Part shown: in pieces, positions 55,761 to 62,912 of the stretch | Layout: each line of letters starts with the position of its first letter | Numbering within the stretch: position 1 is the stretch's first letter | Origin: Thalassotalea psychrophila | GTDB lineage: Bacteria > Pseudomonadota > Gammaproteobacteria > Enterobacterales > Alteromonadaceae | NCBI RefSeq assembly: GCF_031583595.1 | Contig: NZ_CP134145.1 | Coordinates: 4,030,001 to 4,094,000, forward strand | Direction of reading: 5' to 3' | DNA length: 64,000 nt | The notes under the pieces: generated by a model | Told to the model about the DNA's origin: nothing | Database searches by the model: none | The model's input: the letters and a program-made list of their open reading frames with translations, nothing else | Made by a program: the position numbers and the translations under genes

Positions 55761-56777
55761 ATGCTGCAAATAATACCGCAGATTGATGGCAATTTGCACT
55801 GTTCTTGGCAAAAAGAATTAGCAAATGTTGTTACCGACCCAAAAGAGCTGTTATCGCTATTAGAAATAGACGATAAAAACTACTGTGCTCATTTTTCTGC
55901 CCGTGAACTTTTCCCTGTTCGGGTACCAAGACCATTTATTGATAAAATGGAAAAAGGCAATTTTAGCGATCCTTTACTGCAGCAGGTTATGCCCCATTCA
56001 GCTGAACATAAACATGTTGATGGCTATGTTACTGACCCTTTAGAAGAGCACGACACAGTAGCCGAAGGATTATTGCATAAGTACAAGCACCGCGTATTAA
56101 TGATTGTTAAATCAGGTTGTGCGGTTAATTGTCGGTATTGCTTTCGTCGACACTTTCCTTATGAAGATAACAGTCCCAATAAGCAACGCTGGCAGCAAGC
56201 ATTAGAGTATATAAAAACTCATGATGAAATTAATGAAGTAATTTTTAGTGGTGGCGATCCCTTAATGGCAAAGGATAACCACTTAGCATGGTTAATTGAG
56301 CAATTAGATCAAATTAAGCACTTAAAGCGATTACGAATTCATACCCGATTACCTGTTGTGATCCCACAAAGAATCACAACTGAATTCGTGACAATGTTGA
56401 CGAAGAGTCGATTAAAACCGGTGATGGTATTTCATATAAATCATAGCAATGAAATAGATGAAACTTTCAATCGTGCTATAGAGCCTCTACGAAAAAAACG
56501 TATAACACTGTTAAATCAAAGTGTTTTATTAAAAAATATTAATGATGACAGCAACACACTTTGTGAGCTATCTGAACAATTATTTTCTGTAGGTATACTG
56601 CCCTACTACTTGCATTTGCTCGATCCGGTAGCCGGCGCAGCTCACTTTGATGTACCTACTGAAAAAGCTATACAGATAGCAAAGCAGATGATGGCGACTC
56701 TTCCAGGCTTTTTAATGCCTAAATTAGTGCAAGAAATTGCTGGCGAAGCTAACAAGACTGCAATTAATTTGTCATAA
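55761..56777 (+). CDS. epmB: EF-P beta-lysylation protein EpmB (lysine 2,3-aminomutase-like)
   Basis: A 338-residue radical-SAM enzyme. The cluster is C120-x3-C124-x2-C127 in GCAVNCRYCFRR, followed by the SGGDPL S-adenosylmethionine segment and the PLP lysine near the C-terminus. It converts (S)-alpha-lysine to (R)-beta-lysine for EpmA. It lacks the long C-terminal domain of clostridial aminomutase, as expected for EpmB. Divergent from efp. Confidence 0.96.
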   Translation: MLQIIPQIDGNLHCSWQKELANVVTDPKELLSLLEIDDKNYCAHFSARELFPVRVPRPFIDKMEKGNFSDPLLQQVMPHSAEHKHVDGYVTDPLEEHDTVAEGLLHKYKHRVLMIVKSGCAVNCRYCFRRHFPYEDNSPNKQRWQQALEYIKTHDEINEVIFSGGDPLMAKDNHLAWLIEQLDQIKHLKRLRIHTRLPVVIPQRITTEFVTMLTKSRLKPVMVFHINHSNEIDETFNRAIEPLRKKRITLLNQSVLLKNINDDSNTLCELSEQLFSVGILPYYLHLLDPVAGAAHFDVPTEKAIQIAKQMMATLPGFLMPKLVQEIAGEANKTAINLS

Positions 56778-56829
56778 TAATGACAATTAAATTCAATATT
56801 TATATATATAAACAAGAAAACTACTCATT

Positions 56830-57135
56830 ATGATGCTTAAAATTGAACAACAACTGATTGATAATATTTCACAACTGCTGAAACGTTCTATTATTGCCGA
56901 TAGTGCTCTGGCACAACTTAAAGAAGACAAGCAAGGTAATTTCAGCGCCATTTTTCCAAAAGGATCAGTATTTAAATGTGCCGCAATGACTTTTCAGCCA
57001 TATATTGAAGAAGTCGCCGATGAACTAATGCAATGGCAGCAAAATAAAGACCAGCAATTGCTAGTTTCATTGGTTAAGAAAATTGAGCAGTTATTTAAAG
57101 TAATGAGCGAGTTTGAAACGCTATATCAAAAATAA
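56830..57135 (+). CDS. Hypothetical protein downstream of epmB
   Basis: A 101-residue soluble, helical protein (EQQLIDNISQLLKRSIIADS... pattern of amphipathic helices) with no signal peptide. I do not recognise a family. It starts 52 bases after epmB on the same strand and ends 22 bases before the next gene. Two ATG codons stand in tandem at 56830. Confidence 0.65.
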   Translation: MMLKIEQQLIDNISQLLKRSIIADSALAQLKEDKQGNFSAIFPKGSVFKCAAMTFQPYIEEVADELMQWQQNKDQQLLVSLVKKIEQLFKVMSEFETLYQK

Positions 57136-57157
57136 AAATTGTCTGTAAGGGAATACC

Positions 57158-58060
57158 TTGAGTAATAACATAAAAAGAATAATAGTTGCTTGTTTACTAT
57201 TGCAATGCACATCCTCCTTTTCCCAAGAACTTGATCCTCGTTCTTATATTGATTTGCCTATTGGTCAGAATTTTTTTGGGGCCTTATACATTTATACTGA
57301 GGGAGATGTGTATACATCTCCAGATGTTCCTGTTGAAGATCTCACTTTAGAAATTGATGGGCCGGCAATCGCCTATGCTCGTACGTTTGAGTTATTTGGT
57401 AATGCATCAAAATTTGATATTAATGTCGGGCAAGCGTGTTCACATGGTGAAGCAATTTACTTAGGAGAAGACGCTACAAGGGATTATTGCGGTATTACAG
57501 ATACTCGAGTACGGCTTAACTACAATTTTTATGGTGCAAAAGCAAAAACCATGAAGGAATTTGTTAAGCAGCCAAAAGGAATAGTAATTGGCGGAAGTTT
57601 GCAAGTGAGTGCACCTACTGGTCAGTATGATGACAAATACATATTGAATATTGGTGCCAACCGATGGTTTTTCAAACCAGAAATAGGTACATCAATACCT
57701 TTTGGCTCGTGGGAATTAGACTTATCTGTTTCAGCAAAAATATCCACTGATAACAATGACTTACAAGGAAGTAAAAAATTTGAACAGGATCCTATCTATA
57801 ATGTTCAATCGCACCTAATTTACGATATAGGACCAGGGCAATGGATATCGTTGAATGGTAATTATTTTTGGGGTGGTGACACATTTGTAGATGGTAGGCA
57901 AACAGCGAATAAAGCTGAGAATTATCGAGCAGGTATAACCTACAGTAAAGCGTTAAACAGTCAACATAGTATCAAATTTCTTGCTAATAAAGGCGTGACA
58001 ACAAACCGAGGTAACGATTCTGTTGTGTATGCTGTTGCTTGGGCCTATCGCTGGGATTAA
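57158..58060 (+). CDS. Outer-membrane barrel protein (phenol-degradation MetA/transporter-like family)
   Basis: A 300-residue exported protein with a TTG start, AAGGGA ribosome site and a signal peptide ending SSFSQ. The rest is strand-rich, with AIAYARTFELFGNASKFDINVG typical of the MetA-pathway (PF13557-like) barrels, and ends WAYRWD with a terminal aromatic strand. The exact cargo is unknown; some members move hydrophobic compounds. Its last 22 codons are found again, slightly changed, at 58839-58907, a sign of a duplication. A terminator follows. Confidence 0.75.
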   Translation: MSNNIKRIIVACLLLQCTSSFSQELDPRSYIDLPIGQNFFGALYIYTEGDVYTSPDVPVEDLTLEIDGPAIAYARTFELFGNASKFDINVGQACSHGEAIYLGEDATRDYCGITDTRVRLNYNFYGAKAKTMKEFVKQPKGIVIGGSLQVSAPTGQYDDKYILNIGANRWFFKPEIGTSIPFGSWELDLSVSAKISTDNNDLQGSKKFEQDPIYNVQSHLIYDIGPGQWISLNGNYFWGGDTFVDGRQTANKAENYRAGITYSKALNSQHSIKFLANKGVTTNRGNDSVVYAVAWAYRWD

Positions 58061-58091
58061 TACCAAGTCAATTAGTTATCTATAAGCAAAG

Positions 58092-58116
58092 AAGCCCGTA
58101 ATAACCGGGCTTTTTT
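58092..58116. terminator. Terminator between convergent genes
   Basis: AAGCCCG with CGGGCTT, then a T run on the plus strand, 32 bases after the barrel gene stop and 20 bases before the DUF3016 stop. Confidence 0.82.
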
Positions 58117-58136
58117 TATTGATAAAATCTAACTAT

Positions 58137-58646
58137 CTACTTTTCTTTCGTTTCCGGGAAGGTTTTATAAAACCAATCATCGATCATATTCTTCTCATAA
58201 TAAAACGCTTCAGAGCTCATTGAGCGACGTACGCCGGTATTAAACGACATATCCTTTATATCGGCTTTTGCCGTACTGATTATCGACTTGTCACTACTGA
58301 CTAGTTGATAATCAAATTTCATTTTTGGGAAATATAAATCTTCAACAACTCTGATTGTTGAGTTATTTGGGCCAACCATATAACGAATATCGCCGGCAAG
58401 ATCTAAGTTTGTAACAGAAATTTTTAATGTTTGCTCTGCAGGCAATTTTTCTGCTAATTCAGAAAAATGCTGCTCTAACTCTTTAAATACCCGTTTTTGC
58501 ATATTACTGCGTGATTCATTTCCAGGTCTAATATCAGTAAACTTATCTGGTTCTACCCAATCGATCTCAGCTTGTCCTGCAAAAGCAGGCACAGTAAACA
58601 TCGAAAGTGACATTATAGCCGCAATGACTTTTATCATTTTATTCAT
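58137..58646 (-). CDS. DUF3016-like exported protein
   Basis: A 169-residue protein with a signal peptide (cut near VPAFAGQAE) and a compact domain starting EIDWVEPDKFTDIRPGN. The EIDWxxPxKFTDIRP start and the VTNLDLAGDIRYMVGP segment are typical of DUF3016, a periplasmic family of unknown function. Upstream on the same strand lies the degraded 3' end of a DUF4136-like gene. At the second copy of this region (61899-62625) the situation is reversed: the DUF4136-like gene is intact and the DUF3016-like one is a remnant. Confidence 0.82.
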   Translation of the reverse strand: MNKMIKVIAAIMSLSMFTVPAFAGQAEIDWVEPDKFTDIRPGNESRSNMQKRVFKELEQHFSELAEKLPAEQTLKISVTNLDLAGDIRYMVGPNNSTIRVVEDLYFPKMKFDYQLVSSDKSIISTAKADIKDMSFNTGVRRSMSSEAFYYEKNMIDDWFYKTFPETKEK

Positions 58647-58709
58647 ACCTACTACCTCATAAATTTATAATTATTCAATTATATAGACCGACACTTATCG
58701 AAGAAAGTT

Positions 58710-58838
58710 TCAATTAGAGTGTAGCATTTTAGTGTCAACTTGTTGTTGTTTGTTAACAAACTGGTGCAACATTGAATTTCCCAATTTCTGTACCTTTAAA
58801 TGGCGCTCTTCATCTGAAATACCTTCTTCATGTTCAAG
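58710..58838 (-). pseudogene. Remnant of a DUF4136-like gene
   Basis: The minus strand encodes EERHLKVQKLGNSMLHQFVNK, nearly the same as the end of the intact gene at 62095-62625 (EERHLKVQQLVNSMLHQFVNK). Directly in front is LEHEEGISDE, which matches LEREEDLSDE of the intact protein, so roughly 50 residues between have been deleted. The stop codon has changed from TAA to CAA. The 5' two thirds of the gene are missing. Downstream bases also match those at 62070-62094. Confidence 0.85.
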
Positions 58839-58907
58839 ATTGTAACAACTAACAGTGGTAACGCATCTGTTGTTTACGCTATCGCTTGGGCCTATCGTTG
58901 GGAATAG
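58839..58907 (+). pseudogene. 3' remnant of a MetA-like barrel gene
   Basis: The plus strand encodes IVTTNSGNASVVYAIAWAYRW then Glu and a stop, which aligns codon for codon with the last residues of the intact barrel gene at 57158-58060 (GVTTNRGNDSVVYAVAWAYRW). Only these 22 codons remain. It abuts the DUF4136-like remnant on the other strand, which marks a recombination junction near 58838. Confidence 0.85.
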
Positions 58908-59104
58908 CCTTAGTAATATCCTTGGAGAAACAATAAAGATGAGTCTAAGACTCACTTTTTTATTTATCAAAAAACTGAAATCCACCCAAGTAATCATCAA
59001 TACAATTGATGATTAGGCTCTATTTAATTGATTTTTATTCGTTAACTTATTTCCATAAACTCCCGGCAAGTTTATTAATTAAAGAATTATTTAAAGGAAA
59101 TAGA

Positions 59105-60024
59105 ATGAAAACATATCTTTTGCCACTACTAGCGGTTTGCATATTCTCTGGGAATATATCTGCAAAAACCAACAACAACTTCGCTACAACGGAGGTTATT
59201 GAAGAAACAACTAGCCAACAGTCATCAAATGACCAATTAAGCGATGAAGAATTAGCTAATATTCAAAAGAAGTTGAATAACCCGCTAGCTGATCTTTGGC
59301 TATTATTTTTACAAAATGACTATACATCTTTTCAAGATGCTAATGACAATAACTACCAAATCAATAGCTTGAAATTTCAACCTGTAATGTCGTTTGATAT
59401 ATCTAAAGACTATAACTTGATCATTCGGCCGACTATTCAACATATGTCTATTGAAGCACCTGGCTTAGAGCGAGAAAGTGGCTTAGGTGATACTGGGCTA
59501 CTGGGCTACTGGCAGCATTAGGACCTAAGTCAACGGTTAATGGCTGGGTTATCGGTGGCGGATTTACGTCAATGTTTCCAACAGCAGAGGAGGATTCACT
59601 GACTACCTTAGGAGCTGATCAAACAGCTGTAGGACCAGCTATTGTTGCTTTGAAAATTGGCGAACAAAATACTTATGGTGCAGTTGTTCAGCATTTTCAG
59701 GGGGTAGGCAGCTCAAATCTTAGAGATGCTAATGGTAAAGAAGAAGATATTTCTTTAACCGATATTCAGTATGTTTTTCGTCATAAAATATCGCCAAGTG
59801 TTCAAGTTGGCTTTGCTCCGAACATCCAAGTTGATTGGAATAAAGAAGGCGGTGATCGCTTTTCGATTCCGATTGGCCTAGGTATCGATAAAACAACTAC
59901 AATAGGAAAAATGCCGATTAGACTAGGCATAGAAACTTACTATTACGTCAAGAAAAACGATATGTTCGGACCTGACTATGGACTTCGCTTCTTCGCTATC
60001 CCTGTTATGCCAAAACTCTTCTAG
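59105..60024 (+). pseudogene. Outer-membrane barrel/transporter-like gene broken by an 8-bp duplication
   Basis: Two adjoining open frames make one protein of about 303 residues. The first part has a signal peptide (ending GNISAKTN) and runs to SGLGDTGLL; the second continues LAALGPKSTVNGWVIGGG and on to a terminal VMPKLF. The join at 59492-59512 holds ACTGGGCT twice, then ACTGG. Removing one 8-bp unit restores the frame exactly, with no other defect visible. So the lesion is either recent or reversible. The protein resembles the MetA-like/transporter barrels. ATG at 59105 follows AAAGGAAAT. Confidence 0.85.
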
Positions 60025-60141
60025 ATTAATACTTTTATTAATCCTCATTTACCAACTTTAAATTAGCCGTTTTATTAACGCCCAGAGACTGGGCGCTAAC
60101 TTAAAAACATGGCATATAAACATTATTATTAAAGGCTCCCC

Positions 60142-60768
60142 ATGAAAAATTTTACTAAAAGTGCATTATACCTAGCGATGTTAAGTGTACCGTTTATCTC
60201 ACTTTCAAGCACTGCAGAAACCGTTGACGGACATGACTTTTCTTACCAATATATTGAAGCGGCCAGTATTAACTCCAAAGCTGACAAACTTGACGACGAA
60301 TCCTTAACAGGATTTGGTTTGCAAGCATCCTTTGAAATGACCAATAACGTCTATTTAAAGGTTCTTTATGCGAAATCTGATGCTGATATTTCTGCTCAAC
60401 AAAACTTCAATGTTGACTCTAAAAGCTATTACCTAGGAGTGGGATATTTTGAGTCATTAAATACTGATACAGACTGGTATACAGAACTTGCTGTAGACAA
60501 ATTAAAAGCAACTTTTATTGGTGATGAAGGAAATGACTTTGACGATACTATCTATAGCTATAGTGCAACTATTGGCCTAAGGCATCAGTTATTTACTGAT
60601 GCTGAAATAGAAGGTTCGCTTAAGCATTTATATAACCAGAATGGCTCTGAATTCAGCGCTAGAGTAGGTGCATATTATAGCGTATTCGATTATGTTGATG
60701 TAGGTGTTAACTACGAGTTTGGTGCTGAAATTGACACACTAGCGGCAAGTATTCGGGTGGAGTTTTAG
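60142..60768 (+). CDS. Outer-membrane beta-barrel protein, 208 residues
   Basis: A signal peptide (ending SSTAETVDG) is followed by eight or so amphipathic strands with alternating aromatic and polar residues (FSYQYIEAASINS, LTGFGLQASFEM, SYYLGVGYF) and a terminal SIRVEF with final phenylalanine. This is the pattern of an eight-strand OmpA/OmpW-like barrel (porin family). It stands alone between the broken barrel gene and a LysR gene on the other strand. Confidence 0.75.
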   Translation: MKNFTKSALYLAMLSVPFISLSSTAETVDGHDFSYQYIEAASINSKADKLDDESLTGFGLQASFEMTNNVYLKVLYAKSDADISAQQNFNVDSKSYYLGVGYFESLNTDTDWYTELAVDKLKATFIGDEGNDFDDTIYSYSATIGLRHQLFTDAEIEGSLKHLYNQNGSEFSARVGAYYSVFDYVDVGVNYEFGAEIDTLAASIRVEF

Positions 60769-60781
60769 TGTCTATTACTTA

Positions 60782-60812
60782 AAAACCTATAGGTTATAGC
60801 TCTATGGGTTTT
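60782..60812. terminator. Hairpin between the barrel gene and the LysR gene
   Basis: AAAACCTATAG pairs with CTATGGGTTTT with one wobble. It lies 14 bases after the barrel gene stop and serves convergent genes. Confidence 0.6.
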
Positions 60813-60821
60813 AGCTCCTTT

Positions 60822-61754
60822 TTACTCGCGATAATCTTGAGTGCTTTCAATCAAAAACTGTTTGAACCATTGATGGCTAGGCTCATATTGAATGCCAACA
60901 TACCAACTCATATAGGTAATAAATGGTTTACACTGAAATGGCGGGCTAAACTGTAAAATTTCGCTATATTGATTAATCGCTTTTATCAAATGCTTAGGGA
61001 TTAAAGTGATCATGTCAGACTTAGTTACCATTGATAAAACACCTAAGGTTGACGAGCCATGGTAACCAACTTTTCGGCTGGATTTTATATCATCAAAATT
61101 TACTATTGAATTTTCAGGCAAAAGCTCAGTGCCATCGGAACTTAATACGATGGCATGTTTTTCATGTAAATATTCTGCCATTGAAATGGCTTTATTGTCT
61201 TTTAACCTCGGATGGTCAACCCTAGCAATTATAACCAATTCATCACGGCTTATTTCTTGTGAATTGAAGTCTGAATGGATAATCGGGCTGTAATCAATGT
61301 GAATGTCAGTTTGACGATCTCGAAGCAATTTTTTGGGATCAACCATGTATTCTGATGAAATAAATAAAGAAGACCTTGGTGATACAAGTTGAAGTTTTTC
61401 AACTATCTCGGCAGCAAATAATTGTTCTGCATAATTAAAAATGTTCATTCTAAAATGAGCATTTGCAGTAGTAGGATCGAAACTATTGTTAGTTGGTAGA
61501 GTCTGTTTCATTAAGGCAAGAGCTTTATCAATATCAGGAGATATTTCTAATGCTCGTGCTGTAGGCTTCATTTTTTTGCCTTCACGGATAAACAATGAAT
61601 CACCGTATAAAGAACGTAAACGTTGTAATGCCATAGATACAGCTGGTTGCGTCATATTTAATCGTTTAGCTGTATTAGTAAGGTGAGGATCCTTGATCAG
61701 CTCTGAAAATATATTGAGCAAATTTAAATCTACTTTTCTTAAACTAACGCTCAT
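60822..61754 (-). CDS. LysR family transcriptional regulator
   Basis: A 310-residue regulator with the N-terminal helix-turn-helix KRLNMTQPAVSMALQRLR and a substrate-binding-like C-terminal domain. The start SLRKVDLNLLNIFSELIKD is typical of the LeuO/NodD-like subgroup. Its target is unknown: the nearest divergent sequence (61755-62094) holds only a remnant and no promoter-linked gene, so it may have lost its partner or act at a distance. Confidence 0.88.
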   Translation of the reverse strand: MSVSLRKVDLNLLNIFSELIKDPHLTNTAKRLNMTQPAVSMALQRLRSLYGDSLFIREGKKMKPTARALEISPDIDKALALMKQTLPTNNSFDPTTANAHFRMNIFNYAEQLFAAEIVEKLQLVSPRSSLFISSEYMVDPKKLLRDRQTDIHIDYSPIIHSDFNSQEISRDELVIIARVDHPRLKDNKAISMAEYLHEKHAIVLSSDGTELLPENSIVNFDDIKSSRKVGYHGSSTLGVLSMVTKSDMITLIPKHLIKAINQYSEILQFSPPFQCKPFITYMSWYVGIQYEPSHQWFKQFLIESTQDYRE

Positions 61755-61898
61755 TTATCATTACTCACTAAAAGATAAGGGTATTAAATCAATTAATATT
61801 GTCCATGAAAGCCCGAGTTAATGAGCATATTTTATGCCGCTGTTAAAGTGGCAGTATTATATCAACAAGCTCAAATCTCTTGTCCTAACTATTATTGT

Positions 61899-62062
61899 CT
61901 ACTTTTTAGAGAACGCTTCATTAAACCAGTCAGTGAACATCGTTTTCTCATACTAAAAAGAATCGCGATTCATAGTTTTTATAGATGAAGAGTTGAATAG
62001 TTTGGTCCCACCATCTGACGAAAGTCGCCCGCTAAATATAAATTAGTTACAGACACTTTTAA
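61899..62062 (-). pseudogene. Remnant of a DUF3016-like gene
   Basis: On the minus strand, LKVSVTNLYLAGDFRQMVGPN and STLHL match the intact DUF3016-like protein at 58137-58646 (ISVTNLDLAGDIRYMVGPNNSTIRV). After a deletion the sequence resumes in another frame as MNRDSF, a stop, then YEKTMFTDWFNEAFSKK, which matches the end of the intact protein (YEKNMIDDWFYKTFP). The N-terminal third is missing. It lies directly downstream of the intact DUF4136-like gene. The rest of the gap 61755-61898 holds nothing clear. Confidence 0.82.
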
Positions 62063-62094
62063 AGAAAGTGTAGTATTTTAGCGTTGACTTGTTG

Positions 62095-62625
62095 TTATTT
62101 GTTAACAAACTGGTGCAACATTGAATTTACTAGTTGCTGAACCTTTAAGTGACGTTCTTCCGGAGATATATCTTCGATTATAAACCCCTGAGCTGCCGCG
62201 CGCCACGCGAATTGTTTTGACTCGCCATCAAGTGCAAACATTAACATAGTGCCCTTATCTAGATTAGGTAAATCAGGTAAGCCTGGGTTTAAACCAAACG
62301 TTTCTGATAACTGTTCATCTGATAAATCTTCTTCACGTTCGAGAATATAGCCAATATAAAATGTTGGATTTTGCTCTGGAGTGACTTGCTTAAAACCTTT
62401 AACGGCCAAATACTTTTCAATTTCAGCAGTAACTAAAGGAAAGGTCGCCCCTTGCTCACCTTCTTGTAAAGGTGTGAATGCATAGGTCGAGTTTTCGTCA
62501 AGAGCAATATCATGATCATGAATACTTGAGATTGCGAGTTGTGAACTAGCGTTTTCTACTTCAGTATTAACCTGTACACAGGCTGATAAAGTTAACGCGA
62601 ATAAAGCTATTATTAACTTATGCAT
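62095..62625 (-). CDS. DUF4136-like lipoprotein
   Basis: A 176-residue lipoprotein: the signal peptide ends in the lipobox LSAC, so the mature protein starts at Cys16 and is probably fixed to the outer membrane. The body has STYAFTP, then a helix and PTFYIGYILEREEDLSDEQL, as DUF4136 proteins do. The function is unknown. A shortened relative of its 3' end lies at 58710-58838. Downstream on the same strand is the remnant of a DUF3016-like gene, the likely former operon partner. Confidence 0.8.
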   Translation of the reverse strand: MHKLIIALFALTLSACVQVNTEVENASSQLAISSIHDHDIALDENSTYAFTPLQEGEQGATFPLVTAEIEKYLAVKGFKQVTPEQNPTFYIGYILEREEDLSDEQLSETFGLNPGLPDLPNLDKGTMLMFALDGESKQFAWRAAAQGFIIEDISPEERHLKVQQLVNSMLHQFVNK

Positions 62626-62801
62626 TTATATTTTCTCCAACATTATTTTTATTAATAATAACAATAACTTTACAATTTGAATAATAATAAACTGTTATTA
62701 AATGTAGCCTAAGAAACACCCCCTCAAACAATATACTAACCTACGTTAAAATAGACACAAATAAAATCACGATCACGGCAATACATTTGATTAACATTTA
62801 C

Positions 62802-62815
62802 TTGATCTAGATCAG
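62802..62815. promoter_or_regulatory. FNR/DNR-type box upstream of the NosR/NirI-like gene
   Basis: TTGATCTAGATCAG differs by one base from TTGAT-N4-ATCAA. It lies about 98 bases upstream of the start at 62913, a fair place for oxygen- or nitric-oxide-controlled activation. The rest of 62626-62912 shows no gene. Confidence 0.78.
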
Positions 62816-62912
62816 CCAGGCAAAAATACTTAAGCGTAGACTTATTTAAAAATGGTTACAGTGGAAATATATAGGATCTGTTGTAAGCTCATATTTAAGG
62901 TTTCACAACGAT

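Noticed and set aside
58710..59000. 96-residue minus-strand open frame taken as a gene
   Set aside because: Its C-terminal part is a decayed copy of the DUF4136-like gene end, and its N-terminal part is antisense to a barrel-gene remnant, so it is a chance fusion of fragments.
59006..59104. Upstream TTG/ATG start extending the broken barrel gene by 33 residues
   Set aside because: The ATG at 59105 has a ribosome site and starts a proper signal peptide; the extension does not.
61822..61980. Possible plus-strand small gene of about 50 codons
   Set aside because: The minus strand of the same bases carries the DUF3016-like remnant, which explains the sequence better.
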